Shown here: in pieces, positions 44,725 through 55,864 of the stretch
Layout: each line of letters opens with the position of its first letter
Position numbering within the stretch: position 1 is the stretch's first letter
Assembly: GCA_021613375.1 (NCBI GenBank)
Contig: CM038705.1
Coordinates: forward strand, 12,848,711 to 12,912,710
Direction: 5' to 3'
Length of the DNA: 64,000 bases
Origin: Megaleporinus macrocephalus
Lineage: Eukaryota > Chordata > Actinopteri > Characiformes > Anostomidae
Translations under genes and position numbers: made by a program
The notes under the pieces: generated by a model
The model's input: the letters and a program-made list of their open reading frames with translations, nothing else
What the model was told of the DNA's origin: nothing
Databases searched by the model: none

Positions 44725-45311
44725 TGTGGCTTGTACAAAAATATAAGCTGTATTTCACATGTGTGTTTCTAAAATTCTAATATCAGCAGAGTGCCTATGT
44801 GCAGCATTTCAGGACATTCATAGATTTAAAGTTTATTTTTTTGCGAACTCCAATGAGAAGTTGTTGTTTTGTTTTGGGGACGGGACAAAAAAAGCACTAG
44901 AGAGAGACGACTTCGGTGTTAGTACAGAGCAGCTTCGCGGCTGTTGTTTTTCCGGTAAAACAGCTCGGTTTATAGCTTTGGAAGTCGAGCGATTGCGAGC
45001 ACCAGCTTGGAGAGAGTCGCTTTCAAGTGACGTTTGAGTTAGGACCCGGCTCGGGAGAAATTCAGTTGTTCTGCCACGCACGACATGGCGGACCACTATT
45101 TACCGTATTTTGCCACACCCACTTTTAAGGTGTGTTTTTTTTTTGTGTTAAAAGTTCTGCTCAGCTAACCAAAATGAATACAGTTACATGGAGGAGAGCA
45201 GAGAGGTAATAAGATTTCGAATGGGACAACAATGTCTCATCCAAGGTTAATAACAGTGTGTGGGTTATATGAAAAGGGTGAGTCTGAGGTCAACGTACCG
45301 GCAATGTTTTT
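44725..45311. other. Left part of composite insertion, CpG-containing
   Basis: Stretch 44890-45110 is relatively rich in CG dinucleotides (GACGACTTCGGTG, CAGCTTCGCGGC, GAGCGATTGCGAGC) compared with the surroundings. Open frames run on both strands there (plus 44759-45037, minus 44833-45096). I recognise neither protein. It could be an old 5' gene end or promoter region carried by the element. Confidence 0.35.
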
Positions 45312-46265
45312 GGTACCTCTTTAAAATAAGGTTACCTTTATAAAGGGTTTATAAATGGATTATAAATGCATTTACAAATGTTTATTAATTAGGTTGTAAA
45401 CCCTTTAAAAGTCATTAATAAACCCGGTTATAATGCATAATATAACAGGAAATAGTAACCTGTTGTTTGCCAAATAGTGATCCCCCCATCGTCTATAGTG
45501 TTAAACCTCATATCGTGCTGAGATTCCTGTCCTACTTTGTCTTCTACATTTAGTCAGCTTAAAACTTGCCCTGCTTGATCACAAACATGGTTAACTAGAT
45601 TAACCATTTATTCACCAAGTTTAATAATTTAACCACCAACATGATCTTATTTAATAATTTAATTGACAATGTTGTAGGCAACAACATGTTAAATTACTAA
45701 GTTTACATTCATGGCAACGATTCTATACCAAGATCTTTTCATGTGATTCGCATCAGGTTATGGATTGATGTGTAAGGTGCTGATGTATACATTTACTCTT
45801 GAGGTTGAATGTCATCTTCTTCAGGGACTAGCATTCCAGGCTAGTAAATAGCAGCACTGGACATGAAGGTGGCACAACTATGATCCTTGAGGTCGGATAG
45901 CATCTTCTTTAGGACAACATTCCAGGTGTGACGTCCTTTCTGGTTTACTGTGTTTTTGCATTTGCTGATCCACAGATTTGACATCCATGTTAAGTTTGAG
46001 GTATCTCATGTATCTCAAATGGTCTCCCATCATTTGTTATGAGGTATCAACATTTATAGCCACCTTTTATTGAGGAGTATTAATCCTTATAAACTGCCAA
46101 AAGGGAGCCTTATTGTAAAGTGTAAACCACATCATGATTGTTAATGAGTTATTAACCCTTATAACTGCCAAATAGGAGCCTTATAGTAAAGTGTAAACCA
46201 CATCACTATTTGTTAAGGAGTTGTTAACCTTTATAACTGCCAAAAGGGAGCCTTATAGTAATAAA
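45312..46265. repeat. Left terminal inverted repeat
   Basis: Matching inverted landmarks on the right arm include AGGTTGTAAACCCTTTAAAAG, the AACAGG-AATAGTAACCTGTTG words, CATGTTAAATTACTAAGTTTAC, GTGCTGATGTATACAT and TCCATGTTAAGTTTGAGG. The inner end, 46060-46265, holds about three copies of the roughly 70-bp repeat (AACTGCCAAAAGGGAGCC). Confidence 0.8.
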
Positions 46266-46565
46266 ATAATAATATTAAATTAAAAAAACATAAAATAATA
46301 TTTAAATGATTTCTATATTTATATTTTATGCTCCTTACCTGTTTGGAGCTGTCTCTTAGAACAGAGTATATGGCGCCATCTGTTTCAAGTCGATTTACGC
46401 GAAGACGAAAAAAAAGAGCAATATTTTGTCGCTAGAAGGTGAACATCCAACCACAGACAGCGATGTAGAAACATCCAATCACAGGAGAACTTGTTAATGA
46501 CGTATCCTACCGTCACATCCGAGCCTGCTTGCAAACCGTAGAGCAACGGATTTTTCAGAACAACA
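46266..46565. other. Region between left TIR and first coiled-coil exon
   Basis: This stretch is AT-rich, then of normal composition with CpG sites before the ATG at 46566 (GCGCCATC, TTTACGCGAAGACG, ACCGTCACATCCGAG). It is a plausible promoter/5'UTR region for the element gene. No TATA box is convincing. Confidence 0.35.
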
Positions 46566-46787
46566 ATGAAGAGCCGAAAAGAAGAATTGTCTTCCTCTGC
46601 GACTTCAGCTGCCAGTACTCGTCCCAAGAGGAGCCCAAAGCGTCAACAGAGGAGCCAAGTTTCAACAAATGAGCGACAAAGTAAGTTTGTTTATTTGTCT
46701 GTCCCTCAGATAATTAAACTTTTCTGTAGCTCTCTGCCGTTAGCTGACCTTACTTGGCAGGGCAGCAGCTAGCTAGTTACCTAGCTC

Positions 46788-47562
46788 TGTCAGGGTGTGA
46801 CCAAAGCAAAGCCAGGAGGACAGTAAGGAGTCAATTTAACAATTTATTACAAAAAAATTTCTGGCCAGGCAAAAACACAACCCCCCCAAACCATGGCAAC
46901 ATGGCCCCTTTTTAAGAACATGGGTGACACCATAAACTGTTCATAGGGGACAATCCCCCACTCCAACAGTAGCAAACAGTTAAATCCAGCTTGATAACGC
47001 TGTTATATCTCACAGCACATTCTCAACATATAGGATCAAATTTCAATGTCAGATATAAAAACAGCAATGTCCCACACTATTTAAATAGCTCCCTGAATAT
47101 ATCTGGTTTACCCCCTATAAAGGTTCCAGATAGTTTAGGCTACATTTCCCAGAATTCCAAGCATGTCTATAAAAACATGCTCCATAAGCCCGCACTCCCT
47201 CTTAAGCACCACCCACTGAGCCACGCTGCAGGCATGGTCCTAGGGAACAAAGAAGGCGGTAAAACACATTTGGTGAGCTTAATAAAATGGTAAAAACTGT
47301 CTTAACCTATGGTCTGACTCTTCTTGCTAGTGTGCACTCCTAGCATAGAAAAGTGTACCTTTTAAAAGATGTTAAATTACTCACCATTAGCACTAGATGA
47401 GCAATGTTTGAATACCAAAGAGCTATATATAGTGCAAATAATGGTACATTTTTTTATCCTTACGTTGAGCACAATAAAACTACATCAAACTATGACCTCC
47501 CCAGCACACTCCCATACCCATGTTGTTGTTGTTACGTGTGGGGACCTTAGTGGGCCATCACA
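46788..47562 (-). repeat. Gmr1-like element, 3' LTR
   Basis: This is nearly identical to 52050-52841 over its length, including CAACCCCCCCAAACCATGGC and TCTTAACCTATGGTCTGACT. A polypurine tract (plus strand CCCCCCACCTCT, 47566-47577) adjoins it on the inner side. The plus-strand open frame inside it (46991-47293) appears in both LTRs only because they are copies. Confidence 0.9.
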
Positions 47563-48700
47563 TGTCCCCCCACCTCTAAACGCTGGCAAGGTAACCTTGA
47601 CAGAAAGTCAGCAATTACATTGTCTTTGCCTGGTCGATGTTTGATAACAAAGTGAAATGGCTGCATCGCCAAGTACCATGTGTCCTTCATGCTGTCCATC
47701 CATTTAAGGGCTCTGTGGTCCGTTTCTACCACAAAGTCTCTTCCAAGCAAGTAATATCTGAGGGAATCCAAAGCCCATTTTAGTGCTAAACACTCTTTTT
47801 CCACAATAGAATAAGCGGTTCTCTGGGGTAGAGCTTTCGACTTAGATATACGATCGGATGTTGTTACCCAGATGTTCCTGTAATAATACTGCTCCCAAAA
47901 CCACATCTGAGCATCAGTCTGTAAAACAAAGAGCTTGTCAAAATCAGGGACTCGTGGCAACACAGGTTCATGGCTTAGAGGCTCCTTGAAGGTCATGAAA
48001 AGCATGTTTAGCTGGTTCTGTCCCAGGAGACCAGATTGGGCAAGATTTCCCGTGTGCAAATCAGTCAACAACGCTGCCCGGGTGGCAAAATCTGAATGAA
48101 GCGCCTATACCACCCAGCAAGGCCCCAAAAAAAGCCTTACTTCCTTTTTGGTAACAGAAGAGCACACGACTGGATGGCTTGGATTTCTGGACTTGAGCTT
48201 GATTAGACCATTTCCCAGTACGATAGCCTAAATACTTCCGTTTCAGGCTTTGCAAGGGAACACTTTGTAGGATTTATTTTAAGCCAGCATCTTAATATGT
48301 TGGATCACTGCTTGTAGGATGTTGAAGATGTGCATGCCATGAACCACTGAAGATTACTATATCATCAGGTAAGCAGCTGCAAAGTTACCTAACCCTTGTC
48401 AGAACGTGTCCATCAGTCTTTTGAAATGTGGGAGGTGATCCATGTAATCCAATGGTAGAACCCGAATTGCATTAGACTGGTAGGGAGTACGAAAAGCAGT
48501 TAATTCCGAGATTTAGGCTTCAAGGGGAACCTGCCAATAGCCGTACACCAAATCAAGAGTACTGATAAATTTAGCTTTTTCCCAATCTCTCCAGCAACTC
48601 TTCAATCCGAGGCATTGGATATGAATCAATTTGGAAACAGAATTGAGATAGCGAAAGTCAATGCAAAAACGCAAACTGCCATCTTTCTTTGGCACAAGAA
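47547..48700 (-). pseudogene. Gmr1-like reverse transcriptase and RNase H
   Basis: The minus-strand frame 48513-48695 reads MPKKDGSLRFCIDFRYLNSVS and FISTLDLVYGYWQV (RT fingers and palm). About 48345-48380 reads DDIVIFS, the catalytic aspartate motif. Frame 47547-48071 is RNase H with FVLQTDAQ, YSIVEKECLALKWALDSLRYY, VVETDHRALKW and the end PGKDNVIADFLSRL. Frames are broken between the pieces. It is placed downstream of integrase, next to the 3' LTR. Confidence 0.85.
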
Positions 48701-49157
48701 CTACAGGGTTAACACCACATCACTTCTGGATGGTTCCACAATGTTCATGGCCTTCATCAGTTCCACTTCCTCCATAAATGCTGGGTACTCAGCCATTCAG
48801 GGAATCCGGTAGCTCAGACGTTTGGGTTGAGCATTCTCTTTCAGCACGATTTCATGTTGTACCAAGGTTAGTATACCCCGGCTGATTCCTAAAAAACATC
48901 AGGGTCACAGAGCCTTTTAATTTGTTCTTGACGCTCATAAGTTATATGGCTAAGGTCAATAACAGAAAGGAGGCTGAAGAGCAGGTAAATACTGTTCCTC
49001 CACTTCTTCCTCATCATCAACTGCTCTAATGAAACAGATGAACAGTCTCATGCTTTTTCCTTGGAATCCATTCTTTCAGAAGGTTGATATGCCAGCGCCC
49101 TATGAGAGCGTGCCTGTCCAGGTGTGGCAATTTCATAGGGTGGTAGGTCCTAGTTGT

Positions 49158-50085
49158 TTAGTGACAGTGAATGGCCCCTTGCCACTTACCCAAGAGCTTG
49201 TTTTCTTCAGTGGGGAGCATCACCAGCACCTGCTGTCCAGGAACAAAAGATCGTTGCTGTGCTTTTTTGTCATACCAGACTTTTTGCTTTCGCTGAGCCT
49301 CTTGCAGATGTCTAGCTGCCAACTTTGTCATTCGTTCCAGCTTCTCTCTCATGCTCAGTACATAATCAACTGTACTAACCTCATCTGGATTTGGATGCTT
49401 TCCCCAGGTTTCCTTCAATAGAGACAGCGGTCCCCGCACCTCATGAGCATACACCAGTTGGAATGGCGAAAAACCAGTTGATGCCTGGGGAACTTCTCTG
49501 TATGCAAACAAAAGATAGGGGAGCCACTGGTCCCAGTCAGATCCACTTTCATTCACAAATTTCCGTAGCATCTGCACTAGTGTTTGATTAAAACGCTCTA
49601 CTAAACCATCAGTTTCAGGATGGTAGGGGGTCGTTCTCAATCCTTTAATGCCAAGCAAATGGTAAACTTGTTTTAAAAGTGTGGACATAAAATTAGAGCC
49701 TCTGTCGGTTAAAATTTCCTTTGGGAATCCTAACTCTGGAAAAAAACGTGTACAAGACAAAATGCTACTGATTTGGCCTAATGTTTCTCAAAGCAAAGAC
49801 CTCTGGATAACGAGTTGCATAGTCACAAATGACCAATATATACTTGTTACCTCCTCGACTTCTTTCCAGGGGGGCCAACAATATCCATGCCCAAGCGCTC
49901 AAAGGGAACATCAATAACAGGCAACGGTATCAGAGGACTTTAGGGGGACCTCTAACAGAAGTGCTCTGCACTTTGGACAGGTTTTATAGTATTCCGCGAT
50001 GTCTTTTGACATTCCTGGCCAAAAAAAATGTTTACTTATCCGGTGTATGTCTTGCATCTTCCAGATGACCAGCCCCCAAGGTAAT
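49158..50085 (-). pseudogene. Gmr1-like integrase
   Basis: The zinc-binding part near 49960-50065 reads HRISKHFFWPGMSKDIAEYY then CPKC. The core follows, with a shifted first block (LAPLERSRGGNKYILVICDYATRYPE) and then frame 49158-49760 with ILTDRGSNFMS and TTPYHPETDGLVERFNQTL (second Asp and Glu). The C-terminal segment QRSFVPGQQVLVMLPTEENK follows. The catalytic triad is recognisable. Its position upstream of RT defines the unusual order. Confidence 0.87.
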
Positions 50086-50699
50086 GGAATGTCCCTAGGG
50101 CCATCACTTTAGTGCGCACACATTGGGGAAGCACCACTTGCAACGTCTTTCCATTCCCGGTACAAAATGTTGTTTTGGCAAGCTGAAACTGCTCCCTTTA
50201 TGTTCCAACTGAGCCAGGTTCTCTGGAGTTGACTGGGCATTTTGAAATCAACCAAGAGTTTTCTGCAGTCCTTCGTTGTTACGCTGTATCATGTCACCAA
50301 GGTAATTTCCACTGCTCTGTACTTACAAAATCAATCGGTCTGCTCCCGAGGCAAGCACTGAACTTTGGTTCCCTTGAAAACTTAGCTTGCCTTTTTCAGC
50401 TTTTGATTTTTTAGCGTCTGGAGTACTAGATAAATCAGCATGTAGAAAGGTAGCAATACTAATGAATTGTCTTCTATTTGTTGTAACTTGAGATTGTGTC
50501 CACGTTAGCACCCACATTACAGGCACTCACGGAAGACAAACACTTCCAACAACACAGAAAATCATGGCCGATAATTACAGAGTATGGCAAATATGGTACA
50601 AGCCCTACTCTCATGAGGTATATATACCCTTGAACCTCAAGATATACTTTGCAGTTGGTTACTGGCGTTCTTTCCCATGAACGCATTTAATTACAACTA

Positions 50700-51985
50700 C
50701 ATCTTATAATCAGAAGAACTTTCAGGGACTAGGCTGGCTTTTACAAGAGTTTGAGCACATCCTGTGTCTATCAGAGCATTAACGGTTTGACCATTTTAAA
50801 TACAACGTTTTTAGTGACCTCACTGGGTATTGGGACTGATTGGGCTCCAGGACCAACTACACTGGGCACATAGCACATATTACTTGATTTTTTTACCACA
50901 TTTGGCAACACTCGGCTTTTTGTGACCCACTTGACCACAGCTATAACAGATGATAGTCTCTGTACCACGTGGATTAACCTGCTCAGTCTTCCTCACATGT
51001 CCAACTTCAGTGGATCTTACTCCCTGTCAGCAGTCAGAGTTTGGACGACGGGTGACGGCCGTCTTTGTCCATTTTCCATTGGGTATGACTCCAGGGCTGA
51101 TTTTTACGCCTAAGCAGCAACGAATACATCTGCAAGCCTTGCTGCTTCTTCTGCAGATCGGTGGATCATGTTCTCTGATCCACACTTGCAACTCTGGGCA
51201 CAGCATTCTCAGAAATTGCTCCCAGGATAATGGTCTCCCCAATTTGCTGTTACCGACTTTGTTGTAGGTTTCACCCACTTTTGATACAGGTCCCTCAATC
51301 TGACATACAACCTCTGTTGGTGTTTCCTCTGCCGATACCTCTAAGGAACCGAAACCTCTGACGATAGGTCTCTGCATTGATTGAGTACTTCTTCAGTTAT
51401 AGCCTCCTTAACCAAGGCATACTCACTCGACTCGTCCACATCCATGGAAACATAGGCGCTGCGTGCCTTTCCCAGTCAACAAAGGAGGACCAACCCTTAT
51501 AGCCCATTCGTCCTGTGGCCCACCCGGCATCTTATGGCTATAGCTCAAAGGTGGTCAAATAATGCTCTATGTCATCTGTCACTGCCAGCTGCTTGTAATT
51601 TTGGCTCTTTCGAGGAGTGAATGTGGGTTTCCCTGGACGAGAACTGTAGGGAAGTTCTAAGTGATTGCTCAGGCTCTTCACCCATCTTGGGTCGTACATC
51701 CTCCAAAGATGTGCGTTGGCTCACCTCCCCCTGCAACAGATGAAACTGATGTTGTAAGGACTTCCACCTTGTCTCTTGTCGAGCTGCCTCTTGCTCTAGA
51801 CGAGTATCCCTCGCTTGCTGTTCGACCAGAAACTGGCAGAGCATTTGTCTGAGATCCCTTGTATCTTCCTCTTCCTGCAGCCTCGGTTCAACAGCTCCAC
51901 CTCCACCTCCAAAGGGTGCCTCCATTTCCTCTTGAAGCATCCTGGACTCCACTAGCTGCTCAGCCCGTGGCTTCTTTGGCGCCAT
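50700..51985 (-). pseudogene. Gmr1-like gag with SCAN-like region, zinc knuckle and protease start
   Basis: The minus-strand frame 51572-51985 begins MAPKKPRAEQLVESRML and holds a glutamate/glutamine-rich coiled-coil stretch. Frame 51027-51377 holds LGRPLSWEQFLRMLCPELQVWIREHDP, which has the form of a SCAN/capsid C-terminal dimerisation domain. Near 50895-50950 words for a zinc knuckle (CYSCGQ-like in shifted frame) occur, and near 50700-50800 the protease-like ALIDTGC. Gag forms the particle. Several frameshifts separate these parts. Confidence 0.75.
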
Positions 51986-52049
51986 GATGCCTCAAAACTC
52001 CAATATACTGTGCCTCCAATCTGGACACATCCCACCGCTGCCACCAAAT

Positions 52050-52841
52050 TGTCAGGGTGTGACCAAAAGCAAAGCCAGGAGGACAGTAAGGAGTCAATTT
52101 AACAATTTATTACAAAAAGAGTTCTGGCCAGGCAAAAACACAACCCCCCCAAACCATGGCAACATGGCCCCTTTTTAAGAACATGGGTGACACCATAAAC
52201 TGTTCATAGGGGACAATCCCCCACTCCAACAGTAGCAAACAGTTAAATCCAGCTTGATAACGCTGTTATATCTCACAGCACATTCTCAACATATAGGATC
52301 AAATTTCAATGTCAGATATAAAAACAGCAATGTCCCACACTATTTAAATAGCTCCCTGAATATATCTGGTTTACCCCCTATAAAGGTTCCAGATAGTTTA
52401 GGCTACATTTCCCAGAATTCCAAGCATGTCTATAAAAACATGCTCCATAAGCCCACACTCCCTCTTAAGCACCCCCCACTGAGCCACGTTGCAGACATGG
52501 CTCCTAGGGAACAAAGAAGGCGGTAAAACACATTTGGTGAGCTTAATAAAATGGTAAAAACTGTCTTAACCTATGGTCTGACTCTTCTTGCTAGTGTGCA
52601 CTCCTAGCATAAAAAGTGTACCTTTTAAAAGATGTTAAATTACTCACCATTAGCACAAGATGAGCAATGTTTGAATACCAAAGAGCTATATATAGTGCAA
52701 ATAATAGTACAATTTTTTATACCCCCTTCCACGTTGAGCACAAAAAAACTACATCAATCTATGACCTCCCAGGCACACCATCCCATTACACATGTTGTTT
52801 TTTAGTGTAACGGGTGGGACCTTAGTAGGGCCATTCACACA
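52050..52841 (-). repeat. Gmr1-like element, 5' LTR
   Basis: This is the partner of 46788-47562. Just inside it, in element sense, lies ATTTGGTGGCAGCGGTGGGA, a TGG-starting stretch in the position of a tRNA primer site. The two LTRs differ at scattered positions and a few small indels, so the insertion is moderately old. Confidence 0.88.
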
Positions 52842-52845
52842 GCTC

Positions 52846-53369
52846 GTAGCAGAGACTGGTAACTAGCTAACGTTAGCTAACATGCCTAACGGTTTTACTG
52901 CGTATGGCATATTTCACTACCACTAAAGTGCAGGTACTTTCCACAGAAATTAATAAAAAATTGTATTTGTTCCCACTTTGGTTGTATCGATGTGTTTAGT
53001 GTATTTTTTGCAACAAAATCTCCTTGTTGAAATGTTAGTAGCTATATCAGTAGGATATTGCAAACGCCTTGCGCTTCATGACTATACTTCTAGCCAACCT
53101 TTTTGCTATGAACTACAAAACAATAATAACATTGGGTTTCAGTTGTAAGGTGTATATATTTCTGTTTAAACTAAAAAGTGTTTACAAGGCTTCTTATGTC
53201 AGAGTTTGTATTTGTGTTTAAATGTGTTACAGAATTCCCAAAGGAAATCGATACCTTGCAACAGATCTATGGTTGATAAATTGAGTTGTAGTAAACCATC
53301 CCTATTATAAATAAATTAGTAATAAACTGAAAACACATTTCTGCTACAACCAAAAGGGTACATTTGATG
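52846..53369. other. Intron-like sequence of the TIR element
   Basis: This is AT-rich sequence continuing directly from 46787 once the Gmr1-like insertion is removed (CTAGCTC joined to GTAGCAGAGACTGG). No coding frame or repeat was recognised. Confidence 0.45.
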
Positions 53370-54085
53370 AAAACCAAAATAATAATAACATAACATTAAA
53401 CCCCACCTCCTTGTATCTACATTATTCTTAGCTCCACTGACCATATAGTAGCACTTTGTAGTTCTACAGTTATAGATGGTTGTCCGTTTCTCAGTATACG
53501 TTTTTACCATGTTCTCCAATGGTCAGCACCACCACAGAGCAGGTACTATTAGGGAGGTGGATCATTCTCACCACTGCAGTGACACCGACATAGTGGTGGT
53601 GTGTTAGTATGTGTTGTGCTGGTGTGAGTGGATCAGACAAAGCAGTGCTGCTGCTGGAGTGTTTAAACACTGTGTCCGCTCACTGTCCACTCTAATAGAC
53701 ATTCTTACCTTGCCAGTCCACTTGTAGATGTAAGAGACGATAGCCCGTCTGTTGTTGCACAGTTTGTGTTGGTCATCCTCTAGTCCTTCATCAGGACTAG
53801 AGGATATCCAGCAGTAACACTGAGGTGCTTAGAAACTCCAGCAGCACTGCTGTGTCTTATCCAATAGTATCAGAGTCACACACACTAACACACCCCCACT
53901 GCTGTGGGAGTCTTGACCATTGTGGAACAGGATGAAAGGGTCCTAGCAATGTATGCAGAGAATCAGATGGACTACCAGTCTTTAATTGTAGAACTACAAA
54001 GTGGTCCTATATGGTAGGTGGAGCCGATAAAGTAAGAGTGTAAGTACAAGGAGGTGGTTTTAATGTTATGGCTGATTGGTGTATA
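53370..54085. mobile_element. Fold-back MITE-type element
   Basis: The left end (CATAACATTAAACCCCACCTCC, then CACTTTGTAGTTCTACAGTTA) is the inverted copy of the right end (TAATTGTAGAACTACAAAGTG, then AGGTGGTTTTAATGTTATGGC and TGATTGGTGTA). The middle has further inverted words (CAGCAGTGCTGCTG against CAGCAGCACTGCTG; GTGGTGTGTTAGT against CTAACACACC). This is a very common non-autonomous fold-back repeat in fish. It has no coding capacity. Confidence 0.75.
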
Positions 54086-54845
54086 AGTACCTGTCAAACT
54101 CAAATTTCTACCACTTGATCTGACTCGTGTGTACACTTGTCTGATATTACAGTGTATAATCAAATTAGAATCAGGGATACACAAGTTTAACAAACATTTA
54201 AGCCCAGGTGCATGTTTAAGTACAGAATAAGAGCCCCAGATAGACATAAATGTAGTTACGATTTGATGTAGTAATTCTTTAGAAATTGAACAAAAAAGTA
54301 AGATGTATTTGTAGGTTTTAGAATGATATGGGGTCATCTACATCAACATGCATTAATGATGTCAATATATATTTAGGTGTTCACCATAGATCTGACGGAC
54401 TTAGATTTGACACTTAAATCTATTGTAGAATATATTGTTGAATCTATTGTAGAATGTCAAGTTGGCATTAAGAACAAATAATGAGGTTTAAAGATATAGT
54501 GTCAGGTGTATATGTATTTGCAAATATAGTACACATTGAGATGCATTAGATTGTGAAAACCAACTGTACACCTGATCCAGACTTGGTGTACACACTTGTC
54601 AGGAGTTGTAATAAAAGACATATTATGAGCTTTTTGTATAAAATTATATCTTATATCTTTAAAGAAATAAACCCTACTGCTATACATTACATTGGGGTTG
54701 TTACCTTACTGCATGTCAACATCTCTACCTCTGCAGCATATTTACACAAAATCCCAAAACTTCACCATAAGAAATATTTAAAATGCTATGTGAAAGACGT
54801 TTTTAGATTAAATAAAAAAGTATATACATCTCAATTAAAAGGTTA

Positions 54846-54886
<41 letters not shown>

Positions 54887-55320
54887 CCTTTTACATTACA
54901 CTGTCATACTCCTAACTTCAACAAAATGTATGCACTTCGTAATAGTCTTTTGCATATTTATGGCCTTGATGTTCAGAAGATGAATGTTCATGATGTTCAT
55001 GAATATGTTCATGAATATGGCTAATAAATATGCCATACTGTGGGAACTTGCAAAGTTGCAAATTATTCGATTTTTTACATGCTGAGAACTGATTGATTGG
55101 TTCTGACCAATGTTTTGTCTTTGAGATCCAGTCAACCAGTCTATTGCAGCAAATGGGCATGAGCAACTCAAAATAACAGCTTGGAGTAGGAGTATGAAGA
55201 GTAGGTTACTTTTCTGATTGCTAAGGTTCATTTTAAGGTTAGGTTTTATAAATGGTACCCACTAAGACACAGGATGTTCTGCCGTTCTAATTTTTGTAAT
55301 ATCTGTTTTTAGGCTTAGCT
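54086..55320. other. Intron-like AT-rich sequence with ATT microsatellite
   Basis: A (TTA)n tract lies at about 54846-54887. Open frames (54553-54846 plus, 54896-55231 minus) are AT-driven and show no recognisable domain. The stretch lies between exons 1 and 2 of the coiled-coil pseudogene. Confidence 0.45.
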
Positions 55321-55864
55321 TCTGACCTAGCCCCCTACTGAAAAAGTACTTCTGAACAAGGAGAAACAAGAGCTGAAATTTCTAATGGAAAAGTTGGAGT
55401 GGCAGAATAAGAAGAACTGGAAAAAGAAAGAGATTTTCTTTGTGCTCAGTTGTCCGCCCTGACAGGTGAGTAGCTGGAATTAGTTAGATTTGCTAGTTGG
55501 TATTATGTGATATCATGTTCTGGGGCAAGAAAATAATCTAGTTTCACTTCTTAATACATGGGCAACTTGATCTAAGATATTTACAGTGTATTTCAGGCGT
55601 TCTGTTAAATAATTGAAGGTAAAATCTTAGGGATTCTTTTTGCACCTTTCAGTTAAAACAAAGGAAGAAACAAACCATGGACAAGCCAGATACTGTGAAT
55701 GATTCTAAAACCTCTGATACATCGTCCGTGTCCTCATCCTCATTCTCTTTATCCTCATCCTCTTCTTCAACCCCCAAGAAGTGTAAGCACAAATCTAAAG
55801 AAACGCACAGCAAGGGAGCCAAGAAACACAAGAAAGAGCACAAGAAGTTTCGGCAGCGTGGTAA

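Larger units (their letters stand above)
46788..52841 (-). mobile_element. Gmr1-like Ty3/gypsy retrotransposon with copia-like pol order (minus)
   Basis: The LTRs are 46788-47562 and 52050-52841, in element sense TGTG...CTGACA, with GCTC on both sides (46784-46787 and 52842-52845) as a 4-bp target duplication. On the minus strand the order is gag with SCAN-like region (51985-51030), zinc knuckle and protease (about 50970-50700), integrase (about 50080-49158), reverse transcriptase (48700-48300), RNase H (48071-47547). Integrase before RT is the arrangement of Gmr1-type gypsy elements and the reverse of normal gypsy. The copy has frameshifts and is probably inactive. It lies in intron 1 of the coiled-coil gene. 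Confidence 0.88.

Noticed and set aside
44759..45096. Overlapping plus and minus open frames in a CpG-containing stretch
   Set aside because: No recognisable protein and no splice evidence. It is kept only as an unassigned part of the composite insertion.
46991..47293. 100-codon plus-strand frame, repeated at 52254-52526
   Set aside because: It lies wholly in the Gmr1-like LTRs, so the repetition reflects LTR identity rather than coding constraint.
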